Below are positions 1-9,168 of a stretch of 54,658 nt of DNA, one piece after another (position 1 is the stretch's first letter; every line of letters begins with the position of its first letter). The position numbers and the translations under genes are program-made. The notes beneath the pieces are model-generated. The model ran no database searches, had not been told where the DNA came from, and saw only the letters and a program-made list of their open reading frames with translations. Origin of the DNA: an uncultured Enterobacterales bacterium (GTDB taxonomy: Bacteria; Pseudomonadota; Gammaproteobacteria; Enterobacterales; Enterobacteriaceae); assembly GCA_946478305.1 (NCBI GenBank), contig CAMLBO010000021.1, forward strand, positions 1 to 54,658, given 5' to 3'.

Positions 1-75
1 TTGCCGCTGTTTTTAATCTTTCCGACCCGGTCACTTCGTGATGTTGTTCACGTTGCTCCCTGTCGATGGAGCGGC

Positions 76-103
76 ATTATAGGGAGCTGGGCCGGAATGG
101 CAA
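76..103 (-). promoter_or_regulatory. rRNA operon P1 promoter (rrnH-like), reading out of the left edge
   Basis: On the minus strand a -35 box TTGCCA (98-103), a 16-bp spacer and a perfect -10 box TATAAT (76-81) are followed by a GC-rich discriminator, as in enteric rRNA P1 promoters regulated by ppGpp and initiating nucleotide. AT-rich DNA upstream (about 104-145) would serve as an UP element. The transcript would run through the leader at 1-70 and off the window. In E. coli gmhB lies immediately upstream of rrnH in the same orientation, which fits exactly. The 16S gene itself is not in the window, so the identity of the operon is inferred. Confidence 0.85.
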
Positions 104-153
104 GTGAATAAATACAGTTTTATTTCGTTTGCCTGTTTTTTATTCACAAAGCC

Positions 154-720
154 TTATTTAGGGGCTTTTTTGATGAAAGAAGGCAGCTCTGCAAGGCTTG
201 GAAGGACTGCATCAGCCAAAGCTTCACCTTCTGCGGTCACGGGCTTACCGCTTTTCACCAATATCTTATGCCCAACGCCAGCCGCTATTGCTGCCTGCAT
301 ATCTTCAATTTTATCGCCGACCATATAAGAAGCGGCCATATCAATATTGAGTTCATCTTTTGCAGTAAGGAACATACCAGGCATTGGCTTACGGCATTCA
401 CATACCTGCGCGAATGCTTCTACCGAACCTTCCGGGTGATGGGGGCAAAAATAGATGCCATCCAGATCCACACCACGATCGGCCAGTGACCAATCCATCC
501 ATTCTGTTAAGCGCAGGAATTGGGCTTCAGTAAATTTACCGCGTGCAATACCCGACTGGTTCGTCACCAGCACTAAGGCAAACCCCATTTCCTTTAATTG
601 AAGGCAAGCTTCTATTACGCCTTCAATAAATTGGAAATCGTCGATTTCATGGACGTACCCGTGATCAACATTAAGGGTGCCGTCTCTATCTAAAAAAATT
701 GCTGGAACAGTTTGTGCCAC
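154..720 (-). CDS. gmhB: D-glycero-beta-D-manno-heptose 1,7-bisphosphate 7-phosphatase
   Basis: GmhB is a cytoplasmic HAD-superfamily phosphatase that removes the 7-phosphate from heptose 1,7-bisphosphate during synthesis of ADP-heptose for the lipopolysaccharide inner core. The 188-residue protein has the HAD motif I (LDRDGT, nucleophile Asp11 and acid/base Asp13), motif II in VTNQSG, and a GDKIEDM motif near the C terminus. The Cys/His cluster CPHH...CECRKP (about residues 92-109) matches the structural zinc site of this family. Length is that of the family (about 190). It is divergent from metN and lies just upstream of an rRNA P1 promoter, as in E. coli. Confidence 0.96.
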   Translation of the reverse strand: MAQTVPAIFLDRDGTLNVDHGYVHEIDDFQFIEGVIEACLQLKEMGFALVLVTNQSGIARGKFTEAQFLRLTEWMDWSLADRGVDLDGIYFCPHHPEGSVEAFAQVCECRKPMPGMFLTAKDELNIDMAASYMVGDKIEDMQAAIAAGVGHKILVKSGKPVTAEGEALADAVLPSLAELPSFIKKAPK

Positions 721-793
721 GTCTTGGCTCCTGATGGCGGGTTAATGTCAGTAGTATCGCATGTTTTAAGGTGGAGTGAGAATGCTATCCCAG

Positions 794-824
794 TTGACTT
801 AGACGTCTAGACGCCTTAGCATCC
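794..824 (+). promoter_or_regulatory. metN promoter overlapped by tandem MetJ boxes
   Basis: Three adjacent 8-bp met boxes are visible: AGACGTCT (801-808, a perfect consensus), AGACGCCT (809-816) and the weaker TAGCATCC (817-824). They sit between and on a plausible sigma70 promoter, TTGACT (794-799), 17-bp spacer, TAGCAT (817-822). MetJ with S-adenosylmethionine binds such tandem boxes cooperatively and represses, so metNIQ is expected to be shut off when methionine is plentiful. The boxes are seen directly; the exact -10 element is a judgement. Confidence 0.85.
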
Positions 825-898
825 ACGGCATACTTATGGCTTATGCCATAGAGTCACTTAATATGAAGTCACGGCCCCAAAGATAGAATAAGAAGAAT

Positions 899-1930
899 AT
901 GATTAAACTTTCTAACATCACCAAAGTGTTTAAGCAGGGTTCGCGCTCAATCGTCGCGCTCTCTGACGTGAGTCTTCACGTCCCTGCCGGACAGATTTAT
1001 GGCGTAATCGGGTCTTCCGGTGCAGGTAAAAGTACCCTGATCCGTTGTGTCAATTTACTCGAGCGTCCGACTGAGGGACAAGTCATCGTCGACGGTCAGG
1101 ATTTAATGGCGTTTTCTGCCAAAGAGCTGACCCGCGCACGTCGCCAGATTGGCATGATTTTCCAGCACTTTAATTTACTCTCATCCCGGACCGTCTCCGG
1201 CAATATTGCTTTGCCGTTAGAACTCGATAACCTCTCTTCCGGTGAGATTAAAAAACGCGTTGCAGAATTACTGAAACTGGTTGGCCTGGAAGATAAACAT
1301 GATGCTTACCCGGCTAACCTGTCTGGAGGTCAAAAGCAGCGCGTGGCCATTGCCCGTGCTTTGGCCAGCAACCCAAAAGTGTTGTTATGTGATGAAGCCA
1401 CCAGCGCACTAGACCCGGCAACAACCCGTTCTATTCTTGAATTGTTAAAAGACATCAACCGTCGTCTGGGCCTGACCATTTTATTGATCACTCACGAAAT
1501 GGATGTCGTTAAACGCATTTGCGATCAGGTCGCGGTGATCAGTGACGGCAAATTAATTGAGAAAGATAAAGTCAGCGAAATGTTCTCGCATCCCAAAACA
1601 CCATTGGCTCAGCAGTTCATACAATCGACATTGCATCTCGATGTTCCTGATGATTATGCCGATCGTTTGATTAGCGAACCCGCCGAAGGCAGAGTGCCTT
1701 TATTACGCTTGGAGTTCACCGGTCAATCCGTAGATGCGCCGCTCTTATCTGAAGTGGTTCGCCGCTTTAACATTAACAACAACATTATTAGTGCGCAGAT
1801 GGACTACGCCGGTGGTGTCAAATTCGGCATTATGCTGACAGAAATGCATGGCGAAGAAGCCGCTACGCAGGCAGCGATTCAGTTCCTGCATGATAATCAG
1901 GTTAAAGTAGAGGTACTCGGTTATGTCTGA
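899..1930 (+). CDS. metN: D/L-methionine ABC transporter, ATP-binding subunit
   Basis: MetN is the ATPase of the MetNIQ methionine importer, acting as a dimer on the cytoplasmic face of the inner membrane. The 343-residue sequence has Walker [10 protein letters not shown] (38-46), a Q-loop at Gln89, the ABC signature LSGGQ (141-145) and Walker B VLLCDE (161-166). The C-terminal part from about residue 265 is the NIL/ACT-like domain that binds methionine and causes transinhibition. It is the first gene of metNIQ: its stop overlaps the start of metI by 8 nt, indicating translational coupling. Regulation by MetJ is predicted from the upstream met boxes. Confidence 0.97.
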   Translation: MIKLSNITKVFKQGSRSIVALSDVSLHVPAGQIYGVIGSSGAGKSTLIRCVNLLERPTEGQVIVDGQDLMAFSAKELTRARRQIGMIFQHFNLLSSRTVSGNIALPLELDNLSSGEIKKRVAELLKLVGLEDKHDAYPANLSGGQKQRVAIARALASNPKVLLCDEATSALDPATTRSILELLKDINRRLGLTILLITHEMDVVKRICDQVAVISDGKLIEKDKVSEMFSHPKTPLAQQFIQSTLHLDVPDDYADRLISEPAEGRVPLLRLEFTGQSVDAPLLSEVVRRFNINNNIISAQMDYAGGVKFGIMLTEMHGEEAATQAAIQFLHDNQVKVEVLGYV

Positions 1931-2576
1931 GGCAATGATGTGGTTAATGGGCCGGGGCATCTGGGAAACCGTAATAATGACGCTGACGTCTGGCTTCTTC
2001 GGCTTTGTGCTGGGTTTACCGTTCGGTGTGCTTTTATATGTCACCCGTCCAGGTCAAATTGCTGAAAATAAAAAGACATACCGCGTCATGTCAGCGGTAG
2101 TGAATATTTTCCGCTCGATTCCATTCATTATCCTGCTGGTATGGATGATTCCATTCACCCGAATGATTGTCGGTACCTCCATTGGTTTACAAGCCGCCAT
2201 TGTTCCTTTAACCGTGGGTGCAGCACCCTTTATCGCCCGTATGGTCGAGAATGCGTTGCTGGAAATTCCAAGTGGCTTAGTTGAGTCGGCACGCGCAATG
2301 GGCGCAACACCCATGCAAATCATCCGTAAAGTACTGTTACCTGAAGCTTTACCCGGTCTGGTCAATGCCGCGACGATAACCCTTATCACGCTGGTAGGCT
2401 ACTCGGCCATGGGCGGTGCGGTAGGTGCTGGCGGTCTCGGTCAGATCGGCTATCAGTATGGTTATATCGGTTATGACGCCACAGTGATGAATACTGTATT
2501 AGTCTTGTTAGTGGTTCTGGTTTATCTGATTCAGTTCTGTGGAGACCGCATCGTTAGAGCGGTAACCCATAAGTAA
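1923..2576 (+). CDS. metI: D/L-methionine ABC transporter, permease subunit
   Basis: MetI is the membrane-spanning permease that pairs with MetN. The 217-residue protein has about five hydrophobic segments. Between roughly residues 119 and 144 it carries the cytoplasmic EAA loop ([20 protein letters not shown]), the coupling helix that contacts the ATPase. Length equals E. coli MetI (217). The start overlaps the end of metN, and metQ follows after 63 bp, consistent with one three-gene operon. Confidence 0.97.
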   Translation: MSEAMMWLMGRGIWETVIMTLTSGFFGFVLGLPFGVLLYVTRPGQIAENKKTYRVMSAVVNIFRSIPFIILLVWMIPFTRMIVGTSIGLQAAIVPLTVGAAPFIARMVENALLEIPSGLVESARAMGATPMQIIRKVLLPEALPGLVNAATITLITLVGYSAMGGAVGAGGLGQIGYQYGYIGYDATVMNTVLVLLVVLVYLIQFCGDRIVRAVTHK

Positions 2577-2639
2577 GGCAACAACGGCTCTACCCCTAAA
2601 CATTGCGAATAATTTATCTCCGCTTATAGAGGAAAGGAT

Positions 2640-3455
2640 ATGTCTACTAAATTTAAATCCATCGCGGTTGTTGGCGCGCTACTGGGAACGCTGGCTCTGG
2701 TTGGATGTGGCCCTAAAGAACAAGATCCAAACCATATTAAAGTGGGTGTGATCGTAGGTTCCGAACAACAGGTGGCTGAAGTTGCACAGAAAGTCGCTAA
2801 AGAGAAATATGGTCTGGATGTTGAGCTGGTCACGTTCAATGACTACGTTTTGCCGAACGAAGCACTGAGCAAAGGCGATATCGATCTTAACGCCTTCCAG
2901 CACAAACCTTATCTGGATCAGCAGATTAAAGATCGTGGTTATAAACTGGTTCCGGTCGGCAATACCTTTGTTTATCCGATTGCCGGCTACTCCAAGAAAA
3001 TCAAATCCATTGATGAACTGAAAGAGGGTGATCAGGTCGCCCTGCCGAACGATCCGACTAACCTGGGTCGTTCTTTACTGCTGCTGCAAAAACAAGGTTT
3101 GATCAAACTGAAAGATGGCGTTGGCCTGCTGCCGACCGTTCTTGATGTCACTGAGAACCCTAAAAATCTGAAACTGGTCGAGCTGGAAGCGCCACAGCTG
3201 CCACGTTCCCTGGATGACAATAAAATTGCGCTGGCGGTGATCAACACCACATATGCAAGCCAGATTGGTTTAACGCCTGAAAAAGACGGGATCTTCGTTG
3301 AAGACAAAGATTCACCGTATGTGAACCTGCTTGTTGCGCGTGAAGACAATAAAGACGCTGAAAATGTTAAGAAATTCGTACAGGCTTACCAGTCTGATGA
3401 AGTAAATGCAGCCGCGAATAAAATCTTCAATGGTGGCGCAGTGAAAGGCTGGTAA
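2640..3455 (+). CDS. metQ: Methionine-binding lipoprotein of the MetNIQ importer
   Basis: MetQ is the substrate-binding component, a lipoprotein that delivers methionine to MetNI. The 271-residue protein begins with a lipoprotein signal peptide ending in the lipobox LVGC, with the acylated cysteine at residue 23, followed by the NlpA/MetQ-type binding fold (IKVGVIVGSEQQ, then NAFQHKPYLD, typical of the family). The residue after the cysteine is Gly, so the Asp+2 inner-membrane retention signal is not present. A GAGGAAAGGATATG context gives a strong ribosome-binding site. A strong terminator follows at 3550. Confidence 0.96.
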   Translation: MSTKFKSIAVVGALLGTLALVGCGPKEQDPNHIKVGVIVGSEQQVAEVAQKVAKEKYGLDVELVTFNDYVLPNEALSKGDIDLNAFQHKPYLDQQIKDRGYKLVPVGNTFVYPIAGYSKKIKSIDELKEGDQVALPNDPTNLGRSLLLLQKQGLIKLKDGVGLLPTVLDVTENPKNLKLVELEAPQLPRSLDDNKIALAVINTTYASQIGLTPEKDGIFVEDKDSPYVNLLVAREDNKDAENVKKFVQAYQSDEVNAAANKIFNGGAVKGW

Positions 3456-3506
3456 GCCTTTCACCTTTGCTTATCACAGAGGCAAGAGAGACATCCTTTC
3501 TTAATA

Positions 3507-3548
3507 TCTTTTAGAAAGCGCTCTTTTAGAAAAAACCTCTTTTAGAAA
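3507..3548 (+). repeat. Three short direct repeats (TCTTTTAGAAA) after metQ
   Basis: The 11-mer TCTTTTAGAAA occurs at 3507-3517, 3522-3532 and 3538-3548, with periods of 15 and 16 bp, immediately before the metQ terminator. The function is unknown. It may be slippage-derived filler or extend an AU-rich region 5' of the terminator hairpin. Confidence 0.7.
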
Positions 3549-3549
3549 A

Positions 3550-3583
3550 AATAACAAGGCGGGCTTATGCCCGCCTTGTTATT
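3550..3583 (+). terminator. Rho-independent terminator of metNIQ
   Basis: A perfect 15-bp inverted repeat (core AAGGCGGGC / GCCCGCCTT with A/T-rich flanks) surrounds a TTAT loop. The U-rich 3' arm (TTGTTATTTT) makes it an efficient intrinsic terminator. There is no minus-strand gene next to it that it would need to serve. Confidence 0.92.
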
Positions 3584-3652
3584 TTCCCAATACCTTGCTT
3601 CAATAACGCCACATTCTTTCCCCCTGACATAGTAAAAAGCAGAGGATATACC

Positions 3653-4060
3653 ATGCGTGCTTTACCTCTCTGTTTGTTAGCTCTCTTGCTAGCTGGATGT
3701 TCCGCGACTCAAAAAACGCAGCCACCCACTCCTGAACAGCCAACTCCGGTAGAAATCAAACCTGTAAAACCGAAACCTGTCGCTGTTCGTCCGGCACCGG
3801 TTAAACTGTACAAAGATGCTGAAGCACTGGTAGGAACCCCCTTCCGGGATCTCGGTGAAGTATCAGGTGAATCCTGCCAGGCAGATACTCAAGATTCGCC
3901 GCCAAGCCTGGCGACAGCCCGTAAAAGAATGATAACGCGCGCGTCTTACATGAAAGCCAATGCGGTGCTGTTACATCAGTGTCAGATCCTCAGTGGCGTT
4001 CCCGGCTGCCATCAACAGGCCATTTGTCAGGGCTCGGCGCTGAACGTTACCTTTAAATGA
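3653..4060 (+). CDS. rcsF: Outer-membrane stress-sensor lipoprotein of the Rcs phosphorelay
   Basis: RcsF detects outer-membrane and peptidoglycan damage and activates the Rcs phosphorelay by relieving IgaA inhibition; it also threads through BamA-OMP complexes. The 135-residue protein has a lipoprotein signal with lipobox LAGC (Cys16), a proline/lysine-rich linker (about 25-60, repeated KPKP/RPAP runs), and a C-terminal domain with four cysteines that form the non-consecutive disulfides of the family. Its stop codon overlaps the trmO start (ATGA at 4057-4060), so the two are translationally coupled. The window also encodes BamA, its partner. Confidence 0.95.
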   Translation: MRALPLCLLALLLAGCSATQKTQPPTPEQPTPVEIKPVKPKPVAVRPAPVKLYKDAEALVGTPFRDLGEVSGESCQADTQDSPPSLATARKRMITRASYMKANAVLLHQCQILSGVPGCHQQAICQGSALNVTFK

Positions 4061-4764
4061 CCTCATTTTCCTTCGATCAAATAGGGACTATTCACTCCCC
4101 CTATAAAGAGAAGTTTGCTGTCCCCCGCCAGCCCGGCTTGATTGAAGACGGAGGGGGAGAGCTGCATCTGCACTCCCCGTACAATCAACCTGAAGCAGTG
4201 CGCGGCCTCGAAGCCTTCAGTCACATCTGGGTGATGTTCATTTTTCATCAGACCATGGATGGTGGCTGGCGCCCTACTGTCCGCCCCCCACGTTTAGGTG
4301 GAAATACCCGTACCGGCGTATTCGCCACCCGTTCGACCTTCCGGCCAAACCCGCTGGGGATGTCATTGATTGAACTGAAGGGCATTCGATGCCAGGGCCA
4401 GAACGTTATTCTGGAATTAGGCAGTCTCGATCTGGTGGATGGCACGCCGGTTGTGGACATCAAACCCTATCTGCCGTTTGCCGAAAGCTATCCCGAAGCC
4501 CGGGCAGGCTTCGCGCAATCGGCACCACCGGCAGATATGGCCGTGGAATTTACCCCGTACGCCGAGCAGCAATTAGCGGTAAATGGCACAAGATACCCGC
4601 ACCTGCGCCGATTTATCACGCAGGTTTTAGGCCAGGACCCTCGCCCTGCCTATCGTAAAGGTGAGGAACTGGAGCGAGATTACGCGGTAAACCTGTTGGA
4701 ATTCAACGTCCGCTGGCGCGTGGTCGGCGAGCAAAATCAGGTCTTGTCCCTCGACAAAAACTAA
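4057..4764 (+). CDS. trmO: tRNA (adenine(37)-N6)-methyltransferase TrmO
   Basis: TrmO (formerly YaeB/TsaA) uses S-adenosylmethionine to methylate t6A37 of tRNA-Thr(GGU) to m6t6A. The 235-residue protein starts with the family pattern FDQIGTIHSPYKEKFAVPRQPGL, split here as FDQIGTIHSP and KEKFAVPRQPG. It contains RTGVFATRSTFRPNPLGMS (about 87-105), the most conserved motif of the family, followed by DLVDGTPVVDIKPYLPF. Length matches E. coli (235). It overlaps rcsF by 4 nt. The short Trp/Arg-rich tail (FNVRWRV) is also typical. Confidence 0.95.
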   Translation: MTSFSFDQIGTIHSPYKEKFAVPRQPGLIEDGGGELHLHSPYNQPEAVRGLEAFSHIWVMFIFHQTMDGGWRPTVRPPRLGGNTRTGVFATRSTFRPNPLGMSLIELKGIRCQGQNVILELGSLDLVDGTPVVDIKPYLPFAESYPEARAGFAQSAPPADMAVEFTPYAEQQLAVNGTRYPHLRRFITQVLGQDPRPAYRKGEELERDYAVNLLEFNVRWRVVGEQNQVLSLDKN

Positions 4765-4782
4765 TTTTCCATCCCTTCTCTT

Positions 4783-4809
4783 TTGACAGCCCTCAGTCGC
4801 TGGTAAACT
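4783..4809 (+). promoter_or_regulatory. Possible proS promoter
   Basis: TTGACA (4783-4788, perfect -35) is followed by TAAACT (4804-4809). The spacer is only 15 bp, shorter than ideal, so the -10 assignment is uncertain. A similarly placed promoter is expected because trmO ends at 4764 and proS starts at 4884. Confidence 0.4.
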
Positions 4810-4883
4810 AAGAAACTTTTCACGCTTTGGCTGCCCGATGGCAGCCCGATTGCAATTAGCAGTGCTAACGGAATCAACAAAAC

Positions 4884-6602
4884 ATGCGTACAACTCAATA
4901 TCTGCTCTCCACACTGAAAGAGACGCCAGCCGACGCTGAAGTGATCAGCCACCAGCTGATGCTGCGCGCCGGAATGATCCGCAAACTGGCATCAGGTCTG
5001 TATACCTGGCTGCCGACCGGTTTGCGCGTACTGCGTAAAGTCGAAAACATCGTCCGCGAAGAGATGAATAACGCTTGCGCTATCGAAGTCTCCATGCCGG
5101 TGGTTCAACCCGCGGACTTATGGCAGGAGAGTGGTCGCTGGGAGCAGTACGGTCCGGAATTACTGCGCTTTGTTGATCGTGGCGACCGCGCCTTTGTACT
5201 TGGCCCGACGCATGAAGAAGTGATCACCGATCTGATCCGTGGCGAAATCAGCTCCTACAAACAGCTGCCACTGAACTTCTTCCAGATCCAAACCAAATTC
5301 CGCGATGAAGTCCGTCCACGTTTTGGTGTAATGCGTTCACGTGAATTCATCATGAAAGATGCCTACTCTTTCCATACGACGCAGGAGTCCTTACAGGAAA
5401 CCTACGACGCTATGTACGCCGCCTACAGCAAAATCTTTACCCGTATGGGTCTGGATTTCCGCGCGGTTGAAGCGGATACGGGCTCGATTGGCGGCAGCGC
5501 ATCGCACGAATTCCAGGTACTGGCATCCAGCGGTGAAGATGACATCATCTTCTCAACCGGATCTGACTACGCGGCCAACATAGAACTGGCCGAAGCCGTT
5601 GCGCCTGCTACACCTCGCGCGGCAGCGAGCGAAGCGTTGCGTCAGGTTGCGACGCCAAATGCTAAAACCATTGCTGAGTTGGTTGAGCAATTCCAGGTGC
5701 CCGTCGAGAAAACGGTTAAAACGCTGATGGTTCACGCTACCGAAGAGAGCGGCCATAAACTGATTGCCCTGCTCGTCCGTGGTGATCACGAGCTGAATGA
5801 AGTGAAAGCCGAGAAGCTGCAGCACGTTGCTTCTCCACTGACCTTTGCTACCGAAGCAGAAATTCGCGCCATCGTTAACGCAGGGCCAGGATCACTGGGT
5901 CCGGTTAATTTGCCAATGCCAATCGTGGCTGACCGTACTGTCGCCGCTATGAGTGATTTCAGCGCGGGTGCCAACATAGACGGCCAGCATCATTTCGGCA
6001 TCAACTGGGAACGCGATCTGCCGTTGCCACACGTTGCTGACATTCGTAACGTGGTCGAAGGCGATATCAGCCCGGATGGCAAAGGTACGTTGCTCATCAA
6101 GCGTGGTATTGAAGTCGGCCATATATTCCAACTGGGTACCAAGTATTCAGAAGCGATGAATGCCACGGTACAAGGCGAAGATGGGCGTAATCAGGTCATG
6201 ACCATGGGTTGTTATGGCATCGGTGTGAGCCGCGTGGTAGCTGCTGCGATTGAGCAGAATCACGATGATCGCGGTATTATCTGGCCAGATGCAATTGCTC
6301 CTTTCCAGGTCGCTATCCTGCCAATGAATATGCACAAGTCATTCCGCGTTAAAGACGTTGCCGAAGAGCTTTACCAGACTCTACGTGATAAAGGCATTGA
6401 CGTGATCCTCGACGATCGTAAAGAGCGTCCAGGTGTGATGTTTGCCGATATGGAACTGATCGGTGTGCCGCATCAGGTTGTGATTGGCGATCGTAATCTG
6501 GACGCGCAAGAACTGGAATACAAAAACCGCCGTACCGGTGAAAAACTGATGATTAAACAGAGCGACATTGTTGAACATCTCCTGAGCCAAATCCCGCGCT
6601 AA
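4884..6602 (+). CDS. proS: Prolyl-tRNA synthetase
   Basis: ProS charges tRNA-Pro with proline in two ATP-dependent steps. The 572-residue protein is the bacterial-type class II enzyme. It has motif 2 ([18 protein letters not shown], about 137-154), the post-transfer editing INS domain inserted roughly at residues 224-407 (hydrolysing Ala-tRNA-Pro), then motif 3 ([10 protein letters not shown]) and an anticodon-binding domain ending [10 protein letters not shown]. Length equals E. coli ProS (572). It is followed by a strong terminator, and the nlpE 3' end converges on it. The yaeF gene found beside it in E. coli is absent. Confidence 0.98.
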   Translation: MRTTQYLLSTLKETPADAEVISHQLMLRAGMIRKLASGLYTWLPTGLRVLRKVENIVREEMNNACAIEVSMPVVQPADLWQESGRWEQYGPELLRFVDRGDRAFVLGPTHEEVITDLIRGEISSYKQLPLNFFQIQTKFRDEVRPRFGVMRSREFIMKDAYSFHTTQESLQETYDAMYAAYSKIFTRMGLDFRAVEADTGSIGGSASHEFQVLASSGEDDIIFSTGSDYAANIELAEAVAPATPRAAASEALRQVATPNAKTIAELVEQFQVPVEKTVKTLMVHATEESGHKLIALLVRGDHELNEVKAEKLQHVASPLTFATEAEIRAIVNAGPGSLGPVNLPMPIVADRTVAAMSDFSAGANIDGQHHFGINWERDLPLPHVADIRNVVEGDISPDGKGTLLIKRGIEVGHIFQLGTKYSEAMNATVQGEDGRNQVMTMGCYGIGVSRVVAAAIEQNHDDRGIIWPDAIAPFQVAILPMNMHKSFRVKDVAEELYQTLRDKGIDVILDDRKERPGVMFADMELIGVPHQVVIGDRNLDAQELEYKNRRTGEKLMIKQSDIVEHLLSQIPR

Positions 6603-6627
6603 TCCCTGGGCCTGACGTTGCTCCAAT

Positions 6628-6660
6628 AAAAAACGCCCGTTTAATCGCGGGCGTTTTTTT
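6628..6660 (+). terminator. Bidirectional terminator between proS and nlpE
   Basis: The stem CGCCCG (6634-6639) / CGGGCG (6648-6653) is extended by a run of A before and a run of T after, so it can act on both strands, ending proS and the convergent nlpE. Confidence 0.9.
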
Positions 6661-6684
6661 ATATCCAAAAGGGAAATCAGCCAA

Positions 6685-7362
6685 TTATGGGCAGGCCTTG
6701 CTGGGATCAAACTTCACGTTGCTGTCTGCTACGAGCGATTTTTGGTTCTGCCCTTCGCCCGCCGGTGATTCAACGATGAAATGACCATCCATTGAAACGA
6801 ACACCAGCTCCTGCGGCTTTTTACGCGCGGCCAGATAGCCTTGCTCCAGAGTCTTATTCCCGGACAACGGGAAGACTTTACCGGTCGCACAATCCGTGAA
6901 AGAGGCCACTTCAGCGCTGTATTGCACCATGCCGGAGAGTGTCATCGGGGTTTTAGGCATATCCTGCGCTGTCGGTTTCAACACGTAGTTAAATTGCGAA
7001 ACAATCGGCGCTCCCGTGGTATCCAGCATCGCCAAATTATCCCCTTCCGGATGGAAATAACGTTTCTCGCCTTTGCTATCCGTGAGCACCAATTTATCTG
7101 CCGTACGCGCCCAGCTACCATAACTGGCAAAAGTCAGGTCGCCGTCTTTGGCTCCCAGATAGGTTTCCTGCAGGACGTAAGTTCCATCCTGTTGCAGAAA
7201 GAGCGAAGTTTCTATCCCGCTGCAATCTGCACAGGGAGTGACGCCGCTAAAACTTTGCTGCATGGCCTGCAGGGGGGCCTCACGATTCATCGCAGACGTA
7301 TGGCAGCCGAACAGTGACAATGCGCCGAGCGCCAGTACCGCAACTATAATTACTTTTTTCAC
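6685..7362 (-). CDS. nlpE: Envelope-stress/copper-homeostasis lipoprotein NlpE (CutF)
   Basis: NlpE is an outer-membrane lipoprotein whose mislocalisation or surface adhesion activates the Cpx response. I place the start at a GTG codon (7360-7362). That gives a lipoprotein signal ending LFGC (Cys20), preceded by a purine-rich ribosome-binding region, and removes an implausible Arg-rich 67-residue extension. The mature protein has the N-terminal barrel motif CADCSGIET with the family CxxC (Cys44/Cys47), and a second domain whose paired cysteines (FTDC and the C-terminal KACP) form the redox-sensing disulfide. At 225 residues it is slightly shorter than E. coli (236). Confidence 0.93.
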   Translation of the reverse strand: MKKVIIVAVLALGALSLFGCHTSAMNREAPLQAMQQSFSGVTPCADCSGIETSLFLQQDGTYVLQETYLGAKDGDLTFASYGSWARTADKLVLTDSKGEKRYFHPEGDNLAMLDTTGAPIVSQFNYVLKPTAQDMPKTPMTLSGMVQYSAEVASFTDCATGKVFPLSGNKTLEQGYLAARKKPQELVFVSMDGHFIVESPAGEGQNQKSLVADSNVKFDPSKACP

Positions 7363-7429
7363 CGTCTTTTCCCTTTGCGTTTTGTCTCGTTGTGGCAACC
7401 GATATCTTCTGCTGCCACAGTTCAGCGTA

Positions 7430-7846
7430 TTAAGACTGGCGAATCTTACCGCGCAATGCCTTTGTCGCACCCTTACGCACTTTTCCTTCCACGCGGCGGA
7501 TTTTCGACCCTTTGGTCGGTTTCGTCGCCCGGCGCGGCTTTTCCACCACCATCGCCTGCGCAATAAGACTACTTAAGCGCGCGATGGCCGCTTCGCGATT
7601 TTGCTCCTGACTGCGATACTCCTGAGCTTTGATGACTACCAGCCCGTCGGCAGTTATCGAATGATGATTAAACGCCAGCAAACGCTCTTTGTAATAATCC
7701 GGCAGGCTTGAGGCTTTAATATCAAAGCGCAAATGTATCGCCGTTGACGTTTTGTTGACGTTCTGACCACCCGCGCCTTGGGCGCGGATAGCCGTTAATT
7801 CAATTTCATTGTCAGGAAGTTCGAGTTTACCGGAAAGGATTAACAC
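7430..7846 (-). CDS. arfB: Alternative ribosome-rescue factor ArfB (peptidyl-tRNA hydrolase)
   Basis: ArfB (YaeJ) rescues ribosomes stalled without a stop codon by hydrolysing the peptidyl-tRNA. The 138-residue protein has the catalytic GGQ motif of release factors (Gly26-Gly27-Gln28, in [13 protein letters not shown]). Its C-terminal basic tail (rich in Lys/Arg/Gly, about 108-138) inserts into the empty mRNA channel. It lies 2 bp after yaeQ on the same strand, so both are probably cotranscribed; nlpE follows downstream. Confidence 0.96.
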   Translation of the reverse strand: MLILSGKLELPDNEIELTAIRAQGAGGQNVNKTSTAIHLRFDIKASSLPDYYKERLLAFNHHSITADGLVVIKAQEYRSQEQNREAAIARLSSLIAQAMVVEKPRRATKPTKGSKIRRVEGKVRKGATKALRGKIRQS

Positions 7847-7848
7847 AC

Positions 7849-8412
7849 TTATTGTCCCGCTTCTTTCCCATCAGACTCTTTCCATTCGGAAAATTTGATT
7901 TCCAAATTATTCTGAGCATCAGAAAGCCAAATAGTTCCATCCTGCAGTGTGGCCTGCAAAATCATATTACGATTAGCAAAACTCGTGAGTTGGGCCAGTA
8001 ATGCATCATCAATGAACCTTACGGTCAGATTACTGAAACTGTTGGCTTTACTCTGTACTGATGGCCACCAGACTTTTGCCGCACGCTCACTATAAACATA
8101 CAGCACCACTTGACGTGACTGATTGCAGGCCTTCTTCAGACGTTTTTCATCCGGCAGCCCCAGCTCCACCCATAACTCAATGCCACCGTGATCATTTTTT
8201 CGCCAGATCTCAGGTTCATCTTCGGCACTCAACCCGCGGGTAAAGCTCAGGCGCTCGTCGGCGTGACAGATCCAGGCCAGCAAACGCAGCATCATGCGCT
8301 GTTCGGTTTCTGAAGGGTGCTGCGCCAGCGTCAGGTTGGCATCGTGGTAAAAATTGCGGTCCATATCTGCAATATTGATTGCCGCTTTGTAGATCGTCGC
8401 TTTTAACGCCAT
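7849..8412 (-). CDS. yaeQ: YaeQ family protein
   Basis: YaeQ is a conserved gamma-proteobacterial protein with a PD-(D/E)XK nuclease-like fold. Its biological role is unsettled; an early report linked it to suppression of rfaH defects. The 187-residue sequence has the typical start [10 protein letters not shown] and the [16 protein letters not shown] segment, and its length is close to E. coli (181). It is the promoter-proximal gene of yaeQ-arfB and is divergent from yaeP-rof. Confidence 0.93.
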   Translation of the reverse strand: MALKATIYKAAINIADMDRNFYHDANLTLAQHPSETEQRMMLRLLAWICHADERLSFTRGLSAEDEPEIWRKNDHGGIELWVELGLPDEKRLKKACNQSRQVVLYVYSERAAKVWWPSVQSKANSFSNLTVRFIDDALLAQLTSFANRNMILQATLQDGTIWLSDAQNNLEIKFSEWKESDGKEAGQ

Positions 8413-8552
8413 GGGAAACCTCTTGATATTAGACGCACAGTGTACTTGAAAGCAGGCCCGGGCGGCCAGTTTAACGCCCTCTCAGGCTCGATTAACTGCC
8501 TCTGTGATAACGAGAAACCTGCATAAGCTCGCTGATAACTGGACCTTGCCTG

Positions 8553-8561
8553 TGCTATAGT
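8553..8561 (+). promoter_or_regulatory. Extended -10 promoter of yaeP-rof
   Basis: TGC directly before TATAGT (8556-8561) forms an extended -10 element with no good -35 at 17 bp. The likely transcript starts near 8568 and has a leader of about 70 nt before the strong ribosome-binding site AAGGAGG (8631-8637) of yaeP. Confidence 0.55.
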
Positions 8562-8640
8562 CGTTTAATACTGAGAGTTTATCTTTCTGGGCTTTCAATA
8601 CGATAATTACCCCAGCGGGATACGCTTTTAAGGAGGACCT

Positions 8641-8841
8641 ATGCAACAGTACTGTGAGTCTGTACGCCGTAAATATGCGGAGATTGCCAGTGGTGATCTT
8701 GGCTATGTGCCCGATGCGCTGGGCTGTGTGTTAAAAGCATTGGACGATGTGGCGGCGAATGCCGAACTTCCGTCTTCCATCCGGGAACAAGCGGCCTATG
8801 CCGCTGCTAACTTATTGGTGAGCGATTATGTCGATGAATGA
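8641..8841 (+). CDS. yaeP: UPF0253 family protein YaeP
   Basis: A small 66-residue protein of unknown function, conserved in Enterobacterales and always next to rof. The sequence ([21 protein letters not shown] and the following helical part) is recognisable along its length and matches the E. coli length. The ribosome-binding site AAGGAGG is near perfect. Its 3' end overlaps the start of rof by 14 nt, so the two are probably translationally coupled and may act together on Rho. Confidence 0.92.
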   Translation: MQQYCESVRRKYAEIASGDLGYVPDALGCVLKALDDVAANAELPSSIREQAAYAAANLLVSDYVDE

Positions 8842-9088
8842 TGAGTACCAACCCATCAATTGTGATGACTACGATAATCTTGAGCTTGCCTGCGAGAATG
8901 ATGTGGTTTTGACGCTGACGTTACGTAGCGGAGAAATCGTTGAAGGAAAAGCCTGCGAGCTGTTAATGCGCAAAAAAGTCGAATATTTAGTCGTCGATAT
9001 TAAGGGCGAAAAGCGCGACCTGCGTCTTGACCATATAGAAAGTTATGTTCATCCCCAAATAGGCACCGTGGTTGTCAGTATCGAGTAA
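8828..9088 (+). CDS. rof: Rho-binding antiterminator Rof (YaeO)
   Basis: Rof binds the transcription terminator Rho near its primary RNA site and inhibits Rho-dependent termination. The 86-residue protein has the Sm-like fold pattern ([13 protein letters not shown], then [24 protein letters not shown]). E. coli Rof has 86 residues. The start used (8828) places the first Met-Asn-Asp-Glu-Tyr where the family begins and overlaps yaeP. A terminator follows at 9110. Confidence 0.95.
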   Translation: MSMNDEYQPINCDDYDNLELACENDVVLTLTLRSGEIVEGKACELLMRKKVEYLVVDIKGEKRDLRLDHIESYVHPQIGTVVVSIE

Positions 9089-9109
9089 GACAAGATACTG
9101 TTCTCCCAT

Positions 9110-9135
9110 AACGGGCAATCTCAGGATTGCCCGTT
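9110..9135 (+). terminator. Bidirectional terminator between rof and the cytochrome c gene
   Basis: An 11-bp perfect stem (AACGGGCAATC / GATTGCCCGTT) with a TCAG loop. A T-containing tail (TGTATTTTC) follows on the plus strand. The convergent cytochrome c gene ends at 9169, so it may serve both. Confidence 0.85.
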
Positions 9136-9168
9136 TGTATTTTCAGGGGAGGCTGGTATCGGAGCTGA

